Positions 11,557-22,342 of a stretch of DNA of 64,000 nt are shown piece by piece; the first letter of the stretch is position 1, and each line of letters starts with the position of its first letter. The notes beneath the pieces were generated by a model. The model saw only the letters and a list, made by a program, of their open reading frames with translations. It was not told the origin of the DNA and did no database searches. Source of the stretch: Potentilla sterilis (taxonomy: Eukaryota; Streptophyta; Magnoliopsida; Rosales; Rosaceae); contig OY821757.1 of assembly GCA_963682095.1 (NCBI GenBank), positions 33,457,700 through 33,521,699 of the forward strand, read 5' to 3'. Position numbers and translations under genes: made by a program.

Positions 11557-11910
11557 TCAGGATCTTGGTGCGTCTCTGAATTGAATCTCCTCAATGGTGT
11601 GCTCCTCAAAAGGTTCGTAGTAAGGCTTAAGTCGATGACCATTCACCTTGAACGTTTTTCCTGTTTCAATACTCTGAATTTCTATAGCACCATGAGAAAA
11701 AACATTAGCAACAATATAGGGACCAGCCCAACGAGAACGCAATTTTCCAGGAAATAATCTAAGACGAGAATGATACAACAAGACTTTTTGACCAATATGA
11801 AACTTTTTGCCTCTTATCATCTTGTCATGAACCAATTTCGTCTTCTCCTTGTAAATCCACGCAGCATCATATGCATCATTTCTGATTTCCTCAAGCTCGC
11901 TCAGCTGCAA
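11557..11910 (-). pseudogene. Athila-1 integrase C-terminal tail, frameshifted from pol
   Basis: This frame (117 codons) continues the integrase after the main pol frame ends. It begins in the conserved LSELEEIRNDAYDAAWIYK segment and includes RWAGPYIV and the terminal VNGHRLKPYY. In element C the same residues are continuous with the upstream integrase (AGLHRKLQLSELEE). In Athila-1 one A is missing from a run near 11917-11921, so the upstream frame ends in HRNCS and stops. The break removes about 115 residues from the pol product. Confidence 0.85.
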
Positions 11911-14654
11911 TTTCTGTGAAGTCCTGCCTTGTCAAGTTCCATGTTGAATTGCTTGACCGCCCACCACGCCTTGTGCTCCAACTCTACTGGAAGATGGCAC
12001 GCCTTGCCATATGTAAGCCGAAATGGAGACATCCCAATGGGTGTCTTGTATGCCGTTCTGTAAGCCCAAAGTGCATCATCAAGTCTATCACTCCAATCTT
12101 TCCTTGATGGGCCCACAGTTTTCTCCAATATGCTCTTGATCTCTCTGTTGGACACTTCTGCCATTCCGCTCGTCTGAGGGTGATAAGGTGTGGATACCTT
12201 ATGGGTGACTCCATATCGTCTGAGTAAAGCCTCTATTGTTCTGTTGCAGAAATGAGAACCTCCATCGCTTATAAGCACACGAGGTACTCCAAACCTGGAA
12301 AATATGTTAGTTCTCAAGAAACCTGCAACAACTTTACAATCATTAGTCCTTGTGGCTTTCGCCTCCACCCATTTAGACACATAATCAACTGCCAACAAGA
12401 TATATAGAAAGCCTTTAGATGAAGGAAAAGGTCCCATAAAATCTATACCCCATACATCAAATATTTCTACAAATATCATATAAGTAAGGGGCATTTGGTC
12501 TCTCTTACCAATGTTACCTGTCCTTTGGCACCTATCACATGTCATACAAAATGTGTATGCATCTTTGAAAATCGTGGGCCAATAAAAACCGCTTTCTAAT
12601 ACCTTGAGGGCTGTTCTCTTGGCTCCAAAGTGTCCTCCACACGCCTTATTGCGGCAAAATGCTAGGATCGGCCTATGCTCTTCTTGTGGCACACAACGTC
12701 TAATCACTTGATCACTACACGTCCTCCATAGATAGGGATCGTCCCAAATGTAGTGTCTTGCATTCTTTTTAATCCTTGTCTTGGCTGCCTGCAAACATGT
12801 ACTTGGAAAAGTTTTAGTAACTAAATAATTGACAATGTCTGCATACCAAGGTTCTTTTGTGTCCACTCGAAAAAGCTGCTCATCTGGGAAAGTTTCCTGA
12901 AGTGGTAACGTTTCCTCCTCCCTCACTATTCTGCTCAAGTGATCCGCCACAACATTCTCGCTCCCCTTCTTGTCCTTGATTTCGATATCAAACTCTTGGA
13001 GTAAGAGAATCCATCGAATCAAGCGTGGCTTAGCATCTTTCTTCTTCATCAAATATCTTAAGGCTGCATGATCAGAATACACAATCACTTTAGAATTCAA
13101 TAGATATGAACGAAATTTTTCTAAAGCAAATATAACAGCCAACAGTTCTTTTTCAGTTGTAGAGTAATTTAATTGAGCATCATTAAGTGTGCGCGAAGCA
13201 TAATAAATAGCATTCGGCTTCTTCTCTTTTTTCTGTCCAAGCACTGCTCCAACTGCATAGTCTGAAGCATCACACATGATCTCAAATGGTAGCGTCCAGT
13301 CTGGTGGCGCCATTATTGGTGCTGATGTCAACAATTCCTTCAACTTGACAAATGCATCTTCACACCCTTTGTCCCATACGAATGGAACATCCTTCTGCAA
13401 GAGGGCACAAATAGGCTTGGCTACCAACGAAAAATCCTTGATGAACCTCCTATAAAAACCTGCATGGCCAAGAAACGAACGTACCTCCCTTACAGTTGTA
13501 GGGGAGGGTAAGTGAAGCATAATATCAATCTTGGCCCTATCTACCTCAATACCCTTTGCAGAAATAATGTGTCCTAGAACTATCCCTTGTTTTACCATGA
13601 AATGACACTTTTCCCAATTAAGTACAAAGTTAGTTTCTACACATCTTATCAGGATTAATTCCAAATTCTCTAAACATACATCAAAGTCTTTTCCATAAAC
13701 GCTAAAATCATCCATAAAGACTTCAATGATATTTTCAATATAATCACTAAAAATGGAATACATACAAAGTTGAAATGTACCAGGTGTGTTGCATAAACCA
13801 AATGGCATGCGTCGATAGGCAAACATACCAAAGGGACATGTGAACGTTGTCTTTTCCTGATCATTTGGGTGAATGCATATCTGATTGTAACCGCTGTACC
13901 CATCCAAGAAGCAATAGAATTCGTGCCCAGCTAATCTCTCCAACATCTGGTCTATGAAAGGCAATGGCATGTGATCCTTGCGTGTAGTAGCATTCAACTT
14001 TCTGTAGTCGATACACATCCTATGACCTGTCACCAATCGTTGGGGCACGAGTTCATCCTTATCATTCTTCACAACTGTGACTCCACTCTTCCTAGGTACA
14101 ACTTGGACAGGTGCAATCCACTGGCTATCTGAGATGGGATAAATGACTCCACAATCCAGCAATTTGATCACCTCGTCCTTCACAATCTTCATCATAGGGG
14201 GGTGTAATCGTCTCTGACCCTCCCTAGTAGGCTTGGCTCCTTCCTCAAGCAAGATCCTATGGACACAAGTTGTAGGGCTGATTCCCTTGATATCCGCCAA
14301 CGTCCATCCAATGGCGGTCTTGTTCCTTTTCAGCATGCTAGTCAAACGTGCTTCCTGCTGCTCACTCAGCTGTGATGCCACAATAACTGGTAGTGTGTCA
14401 TCGTCTCCCAAGTACACATACTTCAAATGATCTGGAAGCACCTTGAGTTCTAAAATGGGGGCCTGTTCCACAGATGGTAAAATTTTATTAGTGGAAATGG
14501 GAATTGACATATACTTACATGACTTTTTAATGTGGGGCGTTGCCTCTAGCTCGGCAACAATGTTCATTATGCTCGGCTCAAGTTTGAGCCGTGCCTCCTT
14601 ATTACTCTTCTCCCCATTTGCGTCAATTCCGGCCCCTTGCTCAATAGCTAGTTG
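11901..14654 (-). pseudogene. Athila-1 pol: reverse transcriptase, RNase H, integrase
   Basis: The frame is open from the codon after the UAG at 14655-14657 to 11901 (the first Met is at 14567). Reverse transcriptase contains CIDYRKLN, YRRMPFGLCN and the catalytic FMDDFSVYG. RNase H shows CDASDYAVG, TTEKELLA, YSDHAAL and ADHLSRI. Integrase has the core residues in GIDFMGPFP, ISDGGSHF and the Glu of SNREIKS. In the integrase zinc finger the first His is Arg (FCRNKACGGHFG, against FCHNEACGGHFG in element C), with CDRC intact. A 1-bp frameshift truncates the end. It has no start codon of its own at the 5' edge, so it was probably made as a readthrough product of gag-pro. Confidence 0.9.
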
Positions 14655-14660
14655 CTATTG
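14642..14660 (-). promoter_or_regulatory. Probable leaky UAG between protease and pol
   Basis: On the minus strand the codons read CAA UAG CAA CUA, matching the tobamovirus-type readthrough context UAG-CARYYA. The reading frame continues without interruption into pol. CAATAG and CTATTG form a 6-bp inverted repeat around a seven-base loop, placing the stop in a possible hairpin. Element C has the same UAG at the same place (44085-44087), followed by GAACTA, with the same inverted repeat. Readthrough is inferred; splicing around the stop is the main alternative. Confidence 0.65.
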
Positions 14661-15752
14661 ATCTAAAGTTTCTGATAAAACCTGCGCAATAGCATCAACT
14701 ACATCAACATTATAGCAAGGTTTTAGGTCAGAAACTGGATACCTCATGGCTTCAAAGATATTGAAGCCAATCACTTCACCATCGAACTCCATGGTGAGGT
14801 TGCCTTCAGCAACATCTATCTTAGTTCTTGCTGTCCTCATAAATGGTCGCCCCAACAATAGTTGAGTTGAATTTAGGGGCGACTCTTCCATATGTAGCAC
14901 ATAGAAGTCTGCAGGAAATATCAGATTATTCACATGCACAAGAACATCTTCAACATATCCCTCAGGATATTTGTTAGACCTATCAGCCAACTGAATTATC
15001 ACATTGTCTCTCTTTAATTCTCCTAGACCTAGAGACTTGTAAACATTATAGGGCATCACATTAATTGACGCTCCTAGGTCTAGCAAAACATTAGAAAAAC
15101 AACATTGTCCAATAATGCAAGGAATAGTAAAGCTCCCTGGGTCTTTCATTTTTGGTGGAAGCTTCCTCTGGAGAACGGCTGAAACCGTCTCACTCATCTT
15201 GACCACCTGCTCCTCCCTAGTATGCCTCCTTGTTGTGCACAGCTCCTTAAGAAATTTTGCATACTTGGGAATTTGCTTGATGCACTCAAGCAATGGAATG
15301 TTCACCTCTACACGCCTGAAGATATCAAGTACCTCCTCATCTGATTTCTCCTTCTTCGATTTAGCAAATCTGGAAAGAAAAGGCAAACTCGAAGATTGGT
15401 TAGTAATTAAACCACTTGAGTCAGATTTTACCTTATGTGTCTCTGAGGTTGCGGGATCTTTTTCCATGTCCCTCTTTTTCATCACATCAAGTTCAGCCTT
15501 GCTTGGTTCACCACTCTTGTCATGACCGTGTGCCACCTTGTCCCCATTGCCGAGTGTCTCTTTGTTGCCATTGCCGAGTATCACATTGTTGTGCTCGGCA
15601 TCACCACTCTCGGCATCATCACCAAAAATCTCGTCACCTCTCTTCATGCTCGGCCCCTCCACAACCTTACCACTCCTTGTGGTAATTGCATTTGCTTGCT
15701 CATTCTTGGGGTTCTTTATCACTCCTCCAGGTAATCTTCCTTGCTCCTGAAT
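14655..15752 (-). CDS. Athila-1 gag C-terminal linker and aspartic protease
   Basis: This frame continues gag after the UAG at 15753-15755 and ends at the UAG at 14655-14657. It contains the charged linker beginning IKNPKNEQANAITTRSGKV, a stretch with KLPPKMKDPGSFTIPC, and the protease active site LLDLGASINVMP, where DLGA replaces the more usual DTGA, as known for the Athila lineage. LLLGRPFMRTARTKIDV is the conserved flap/C-terminal part. The protease would cut Gag-Pol into its parts in the virus-like particle. In element C this segment is fused to the upstream gag without a stop. Confidence 0.85.
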   Translation of the reverse strand: MQEQGRLPGGVIKNPKNEQANAITTRSGKVVEGPSMKRGDEIFGDDAESGDAEHNNVILGNGNKETLGNGDKVAHGHDKSGEPSKAELDVMKKRDMEKDPATSETHKVKSDSSGLITNQSSSLPFLSRFAKSKKEKSDEEVLDIFRRVEVNIPLLECIKQIPKYAKFLKELCTTRRHTREEQVVKMSETVSAVLQRKLPPKMKDPGSFTIPCIIGQCCFSNVLLDLGASINVMPYNVYKSLGLGELKRDNVIIQLADRSNKYPEGYVEDVLVHVNNLIFPADFYVLHMEESPLNSTQLLLGRPFMRTARTKIDVAEGNLTMEFDGEVIGFNIFEAMRYPVSDLKPCYNVDVVDAIAQVLSETLDQ

Positions 15753-17276
15753 CTACCCCATGAAATCTACAACCTTCCCCATTTGATTCTTCAGCTCAGA
15801 AATGTTCTTGGTGTTCGAGGTTGTAGATTGCAACAATGTGTGAGTTGCATCATTCAAAGACTTAAGCATGGCGTCATAGTTGGGATTTGACGATGCTTGT
15901 GCATTATTGTTGTAAAATTGTTGCTGAGGCCTTGCAAATCTTTGGTATTGCCCTTGAGGTCTTGGTTGAAACGCCATTCCTCCTTGGTTTGCTTGTGGTG
16001 GCGCCACTTGTGTAGGGTTCTGCACATTGCTATTGTTGGCCCAACGAAAATTAGGGTGATCGTTGTACCTTGGGTTGAAATTCTGGAAAGTGGAACGTTG
16101 CTGCCCTTGGAAACCAACCGAATTGGCTTCCTCAAAATTTTCACTTCCTCCTAATTGAGGACATACATCAGCCGAATGCCCTTCCATACTACACACCCCA
16201 CAGACTTGGGCATGTTTCTGTTTCATAAACTGGGACATCATTTGAGTGAGTTTACCCACATCTTTCTTAAGCTCCTTCACTGCACTAGATTCCTCAATTC
16301 CACTGGCCTCACTGACTCGCCTTGAGGAAGTAGACCCGAACTGTTGTTGATTGGTGAAATGCATCTCCAACAAGTTCTTAACTTCCTCCCTGCTCTTCTC
16401 CATTAATGATCCACCAGCTGCTGAATCTAGAAATCTACGCTCCAAGGGACGCAACCCTTCATAGAAATACTGTAGTAAAAGACCCTCACGTATCCCATGA
16501 TTAGGACACGTTGCCACCAAAGACTTGTACCTGTCATAGTACACATCGAAGCTCTCATCTGGCTCTTGTCTGATTGAGGTGATCTCCTTTCTGATCTGCG
16601 TCACCCTTGATGATGGAAAATATTTTGTGAGAAATTCCCTCACCATTGAAGTCCAAGACACCATCTTCCCTGGCAGTATTGCATAGAACCATTCCTGCGC
16701 CCTATCTTCTAGTGAAAAAGGGAATGCTTTCATCCTCACATGCTGTAAGTCTGCCCCAGTTGGGCACATTGACTCACATCTGAACTCAAACTTCTGAATA
16801 TGGCGATTCGGATCCTCTCCACTGAGTCCATGAAACCTTGGCAATTGGTGGATAAATCCACCCTTCAGCTCAAACTCTCCTGATTTGCCAGGTGCAACTG
16901 CAGGATATGTTACATTGCTTGGTCTCACTACTCCTCCTTGTGGTGCATCTACCTGTCCATTCTCCTCTCTCAATGAAGTCATATTAAATATGGGATCAGG
17001 TAAATCAAAATTCAAGAACTGAATTGGTATAGAACTTTGAAGTAGCTCAAACTCTGGTTCTTCGTGAAACAAAGGGTTAAGTTCACACGAAGCTTCTGAA
17101 GGAAATGGTGATGATGGTGCAACAAAATTTCTGTTAAAAGGTGATGAGGAGGGAGATACAAACTGATGTTCTGGTGATGGTGAACGTGCTTGACCTAGAG
17201 TTGCTGGCAATTCTAGATCGTATATCTCTCCAATTCGATACAAACGGCCTCTAATGTCACGTGACCAATTGGACAT
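15753..17276 (-). CDS. Athila-1 Gag (capsid and nucleocapsid)
   Basis: A 507-codon frame starts at the ATG at 17276, preceded by the leader. Residues about 130-310 form the Athila-type capsid, with LPRFHGLSGEDPNRHI, AFPFSLEDRAQEWFY and FYEGLRPLERRFLDSAAGGSL. A single zinc knuckle of CX2CX4HX4C form (CGVCSMEGHSADVC) follows. Gag packages the element's RNA into particles. The frame ends at a UAG (15753-15755) just after VVDFMG; in element C the matching codon is a CAA and the frame runs on, so this UAG looks like a mutation. Its context is not a known readthrough motif. Confidence 0.88.
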   Translation of the reverse strand: MSNWSRDIRGRLYRIGEIYDLELPATLGQARSPSPEHQFVSPSSSPFNRNFVAPSSPFPSEASCELNPLFHEEPEFELLQSSIPIQFLNFDLPDPIFNMTSLREENGQVDAPQGGVVRPSNVTYPAVAPGKSGEFELKGGFIHQLPRFHGLSGEDPNRHIQKFEFRCESMCPTGADLQHVRMKAFPFSLEDRAQEWFYAILPGKMVSWTSMVREFLTKYFPSSRVTQIRKEITSIRQEPDESFDVYYDRYKSLVATCPNHGIREGLLLQYFYEGLRPLERRFLDSAAGGSLMEKSREEVKNLLEMHFTNQQQFGSTSSRRVSEASGIEESSAVKELKKDVGKLTQMMSQFMKQKHAQVCGVCSMEGHSADVCPQLGGSENFEEANSVGFQGQQRSTFQNFNPRYNDHPNFRWANNSNVQNPTQVAPPQANQGGMAFQPRPQGQYQRFARPQQQFYNNNAQASSNPNYDAMLKSLNDATHTLLQSTTSNTKNISELKNQMGKVVDFMG

Positions 17277-19350
17277 TCATGTACCTGAAATTATCATAAG
17301 ATCAAGTATATCAATCAATGAATTAAAAAGAAAAATAAACGTGCATTGTAAACTTAGAATGTATAAGTTAGTGTTAGGGTAAAAATATCACACAAAAGAA
17401 TGTTAGTATGTATAATGTCACCGAAAATTTCAATAAAAGATCGTGTAAAAGTATGTATAAGTATAAGTATCACAATAAATCAAACGTGTAAATGTAAGGG
17501 AACAAACGAAAATTTATACAAGTATATAGCAAAAAATATGTCACACGAAAATTTACAAGTATGGTACACACACAATTTTCACAAGTATCAAGAAATACAT
17601 ATTTTACAACTTTAAGAGTATTATCGTCACAAGTATAAGTAACACACGAAAAATTCAAAAGTATAAAGTATCACACGAAAATTTCAAGAGTATATATGTA
17701 TAAGAATGTGTTTTATGTATCCTTAGTTAAATTGCTATATGATTTGTTCAAATTTTCAAGGTACGTGGAGCAGAGGAGATAACGGTGCAATGGGCTGAAA
17801 CAGTCCAAGGTAGTATCATGCTTATTCCGATATACCTCAAAAATTCAAACCAAGAAATGTTTTCTTTTGAGATCAAAAATTTACTCATATCAAACTTATT
17901 TAAGGTTTTGAAGCTCGGTGGACGTGCGGCCTAGGTCTATCGACTAGACACAAGGTTCCGTGGTTTCAGAAGGCTAGAACGAAAGTACTAATAATGGAGT
18001 GAGGCAAGACTTGTTGTTGGTTACCACGGAGAGCGAACTCCCAATCGACTCACTCACAGAGAATGAACATCAGTCTGTGGGCCTTGAGATCTAGTTAAAC
18101 AAACCTCAATACCAAAATTAGAACAAACGAACTATGATTGCCCCTTACTCAGTTTAGAACCTTATGTTGTCAGTTCCACTAAAGTGCATAAAAGCCGCCC
18201 TCAACCTCATAAAAACGCAAGCGCTAGTATAAAGGGTTAAGGCTAATAGCAACATTAGTGACCTTACCTATTCCTCTTCCCCTCAAAATCAAAAACAAAC
18301 TCAACATAAATAGACTTCTAAAACTCCTTAATCATTTAACTAATTTTACATATCACACGAAAATTTATTTGTATAAGTATCTATATTGGTTCAGTATTTA
18401 GTGTTCATCGATTGTGTAAGTATTGTAATTGCCAAAACTTAGGGTTTCTAGATGTCTTTCACACAACTTTAAAATTCGAGGTACGTGGAGCAGAGGAGAT
18501 AACAGTGCAATGGGCTGAAACAGTCCAAGGTAGTATCATGCTTTTTCCGATATACCTCAAAATTTAAAGACGAATTTTATCTTTTGAAGAAAAACAGATT
18601 CACATATGCTCAAGTTATTTTCTAGTGTCTAAAGTGAGGTGATGCTTCGGCACAAGCGGTTGTCTAGGTCGAAGATACTTTACTTTTCTAAGGCGGTGTC
18701 GTTAAAATTCACGGAGAGTAAACTCTCTTTAGGAACAAGGCAGGTCTCAAAGTTTTTAACCACGGAGGACAAGTCCCCTATCGACTCACTCACAGAGAAT
18801 GAACATCAGTCTGTGGGTCTTGAGAACCATTTTTACAAACCTCAAACCCATCAATGAAAATAACTTGCCCTATACTTAGTAAAATAAACTCGGGTCCTAG
18901 CGGTCTACAAGTGTTGATTAAAATCGCCCTCAACCTCATCGAAGTAATACTATTGCTGAAAAATCGTTTGTATGCGTGGGGGGGAAGTATCCCGCGTTTC
19001 CCAATCTATATAAAAACGGATCCAACAAAGCACCATTCAAATGAAGGGTTTTGGTTATGATCAACAAAAGAGGCTTCACCTACATGTTACACTTTAGAAA
19101 CTACAATAAACTACAAGCATACACAAAAACTATCAACTTCCTAGAAATTATCTAAGTGTAACAACATCACAATAATATCACACAAATCGGCAATTAAGAA
19201 CAAAAACCAAAAATAAAAATCGGAAAACCTATTTATCTATTACACTTCCGAAAAATCCTATTATACATATCCCAAAAACTATAGCAAAATTAAATAATCT
19301 GCAATATACATAATTACAAACAACACTTTATGAATCAAAATATTATAATT
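17277..19350 (-). promoter_or_regulatory. Athila-1 untranslated leader with duplicated block
   Basis: About 2.1 kb lie between the primer-binding site and gag. A block starting GGTACGTGGAGCAGAGGAG and ending near ATCAGTCTGTGGG occurs twice (17760-18085 and 18480-18821) with few differences. Element C has a single copy on the plus strand (about 40840-41193). Close to gag (about 17390-17700) there is a degenerate array of CACACGAAAATTT alternating with AAGTAT units. The block is the best-conserved noncoding part between the two elements and could hold the packaging or dimerisation signal (inference). Confidence 0.65.
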
Positions 19351-19368
19351 TCCCCGGCAACGGCGCCA
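19351..19368 (-). promoter_or_regulatory. Athila-1 primer-binding site, tRNA-Asp
   Basis: On the minus strand the 18 bases TGGCGCCGTTGCCGGGGA are exactly complementary to the 3' end of plant tRNA-Asp including CCA. The site lies five bases after the end of the 5' LTR, as expected for minus-strand priming in Athila elements. Confidence 0.95.
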
Positions 19369-19373
19369 AAAAC

Positions 19374-21503
19374 TGATGGAGGTGTTATCCAAGCACAAAA
19401 TACCTGCAAAACAACTACATACAAATAATACCCTTCTTGTGTCGAGTGTAGTATTGACAAGTAGGGATCGTTCTATCCGGGGAAATCAAGGGCTTTCAAT
19501 CACACAAAGTATTGCATAAAAGGGGGGTTGTCGAAATTTTTAATTATTATTTACTTACTAGTTTACGAAAATTAAATCCTAGATTACTATATACAATTGA
19601 TCATCACCTTTCACACAATCACCAAACACAAATCTCATTATACATGCAACAAAATTAAAACAAGTAATAGGGGCAGCAAACATAAAACGATTTCAAGATT
19701 AATTAAGTTCCAATTTAATTAGGGCCAACGCAGCTTATCCTAATTATTCAAGACATCATAAGTATTTAGAATCCGAAACGCGCGCAATCCTAAACATGGT
19801 ACTAATCGGTTTAATAACACAACGCATGTAAATTAAACACAAAAAGGACATAAGCACATATTGTCGAATTGGAACATGTTAGCAAGTATGGCGTCACCCA
19901 TCTCACATCGACATGTAAATTTCCATAATTACTCTAACCCTTAGATTAATACATATCAAAACCAACAACGCGTGTGAATCAACATGTATTAAATCGGCAT
20001 ATGAATTCAACATCTAGATAACACTCATGGCCTGCGAATGCATCTAGACATCTCCTTCGGTTCCACACGAATTAAGAAAATAAACCTAATTAAATCAAGA
20101 ACACATTCAAAACCTACTGCCCATACAACATATTTAATCATATCACATGCATAAATCGGCAATCATATATAAAATTCTCAAACATTTATAACAAAGATCC
20201 AAAGATCCCATATATGATTATCAATACCGAAAATAAATTCAGAAACCAAAACATACTTCATAGACAAAGTTATGTTTAAATACAAAGAAACAAAAACCAA
20301 TAGAGTACAATCCATGTTACAACCTTGATAAAGATTCGGCAAGGATTGGTGAATGATGATCGGATTGTTGGTAGAATATGGTGGATTCGGCCTTGGTTCT
20401 TGGTATGAAATTTGTGGATTTATTTTGGCAGGGATTCGGCAAGGATTTTGTGGAGAGAGAGATCATTATTCTGAAATTATATTGTGGTATTTATAGAGGC
20501 AAGGGAGGCAGCTAGGGTTTACAAAACCTAGTTTTTCTCAAACTTATCCTGCTGGCAGATTTGACCTTCGAGTGAAGATTATGGAATATCTTTCTCTAGA
20601 AAATAGATATTAAGGTGATTCCAGTTGGGTTGGAAACTAGACTCCCGTAGCTTTCTATCCATATAAGGCTCGAATTCTGATTCATTGTGAGCTGTCCGGG
20701 AGAGTCCGTGGAAGTTGGATGACGTGCACAGGAATTCTGCCGAATTTGATCAGGATTTGTTGCGATTTTCTTCCTCTATTTTCTGCCGAAAATTCCCAAG
20801 ATAATGGCTGAATAATTGAGCAATATCTCTTTAGGTTTTCCATGAATTAATTCAGCCAAAACTTTTGCACAAAGGATGGAGTTCAGTCCACATTCGTAAG
20901 CCAAATCCATGTAGAACTCGGTTTAGGTTTTCTTCTTTCGGCAAACTTGATCTTCGTGCATTCAAACCGACATAACTTTTTCCTCAGACCTCCGATTGAT
21001 GCGATTCCAAGTCCCAGAGAAACTAGACTCGTAGAGCTTTCCAACGGCGTATGGCACGTTCTCTGGTTCCAAGCGATGTGTCCCACAGAAATTCCGGAAG
21101 TCAGGACACAGTCCCAGGAAAATCCTGGTAGTCCCTGGATTGGTTTGCTCAAACTGCCAAGTTGCAGCCTTCATTTGGGTGACTTCCCGAACTCCGATTG
21201 ATCTGAAATTTTGACACAATATACTTTAGCTTGCCAGTTATATGCATACCAAATTTCATCAAATTTGGAAAAGGATAGATCAGTTTAGCACAGGCCTCAA
21301 TATCACGAAAACAACATATTTTTCACTTTTTGCTCAGATTTCTTTACTTAGTCATTTTTCTGATAATTAAGCACATTTTCTCCAAAACTCTACCAAAGGG
21401 ACACTAAACTAAAATATGACTCTATCTTACAAAAATAAGGGTTAAACATTGGATAAATGGGGGTAAAAACATATTAAGAACGACGCACATTGTGCTCCTA
21501 TCA
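19374..21503 (-). repeat. Athila-1 5' LTR
   Basis: This is the partner of 7571-9700, of the same length (2,130 bp). Visible differences include ACAAAATT for ACACAATT, AAAAGGACAT for AAAAGCACAT, AACCTACTGC for AACCAACTGC and ATGGCACG for ATGACACG. The primer-binding site lies next to it at 19351-19368. Being duplicated in the composite, it separates the complete internal region from the partial one. Confidence 0.95.
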
Positions 21504-22020
21504 ACTACCCCACACTTAGCTTTTGCTAGTCCCTTAGCAAAACAAAAACAAAAAGACTCAACTACTGCCCCTAAATGATTGTCTCAGGATCATTAAAACA
21601 CATAGCTTTCAAGTTAAGCATTTCAATGTAAGCACATAAATCCCGAGCGTCATAGACATGTATCAAAGCATGAACAAGTAAGAAACGAAAATCACAAGCA
21701 ATGACATGTTATGTTGATTTCATCCTCCTCACTAGGCATACTCTCTTCTTTTCACTCATATATGGCAATTCACTCATAGTATATGCAAGAGAACAGATTG
21801 TAAGACAACAAATAGCTCGCATATTTCATCAAATAAAAGCACTTTGTGAATCAATTTTCTGGAAAAACTTCATGCAACAACTATGTACACAAATGAACCA
21901 AAGCCATAAGCTCACTCTTGACAAAAATCTCCACTAATCAAAGTTCACCCATTTTAAGAATCATGAAAAGATCAACATAAAGGTGATAATGGAGATTGGC
22001 ATAAGGCATCCACATTTAGG
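21504..22020 (-). repeat. Duplicated Athila-1 internal fragment
   Basis: This stretch repeats 9701-10217 with about two differences, including the polypurine tract, the hairpin and an open frame of 78 codons that is identical in both copies. It breaks off at TTTAGG, where it joins an LTR fragment. The three bases AGG are shared by both parents of the junction. Confidence 0.9.
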
Positions 22021-22229
22021 CCTCAATATCACGAAAACAACATATTTTTCACTTTTTGCTCAGATTTCTTTACTTAGTCATTTTTCTGATAATTAAGCAC
22101 ATTTTCTCCAAAACTCTACCAAAGGGACACTAAACTAAAATATGACTCTATCTTACAAAAATAAGGGTTAAACATTGGATAAATGGGGGTAAAAACATAT
22201 TAAGAACGACGCACATTGTGCTCCTATCA
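22021..22229 (-). repeat. Terminal LTR fragment closing Athila-1
   Basis: These 209 bp match 9492-9700 and end in the LTR terminus CTCCTATCA. GAATA follows directly at 22230-22234 and equals the left target duplication. The fragment is therefore the original outer end of the insertion. Confidence 0.92.
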
Positions 22230-22342
22230 GAATAGATTTTCCAAACTTTTTTAGATTCAAAATCGTAACATATGCACTAATGTTCTTTAACTTGTTTACT
22301 AAGTGTTTAATGTATAGTTTCAAATAGTTACTATACGTAGAC
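22230..22342. other. CACTA spacer, right of Athila-1
   Basis: This begins with the second copy of the GAATA target duplication and is the rest of the CACTA spacer between the two direct repeats. No gene or motif was seen. Confidence 0.7.

Larger units (their letters stand above)
7571..22229 (-). mobile_element. Athila-1, Ty3/gypsy Athila-lineage retrotransposon, composite
   Basis: On the plus strand the order is a complete LTR (7571-9700), the internal region (9701-19373), a second complete LTR (19374-21503), a copy of the first 514-517 bp of the internal region (21504-22020) and the last 209 bp of an LTR (22021-22229). Target duplication GAATA brackets the whole composite. The LTRs are 2,130 bp each and start TGATGG and end CTATCA. 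The tRNA-Asp primer site, the Athila-type Gag and the FMDD reverse transcriptase place it in the Athila lineage. By eye the two complete LTRs differ at about eight positions, so it is young. No env-like frame was seen after pol. Confidence 0.95.

Noticed and set aside
15753..15755. Second programmed readthrough at the gag stop of Athila-1
   Set aside because: The bases after UAG (ATTCAG) do not fit a known readthrough context and element C has a sense codon there, so it looks like a mutation.
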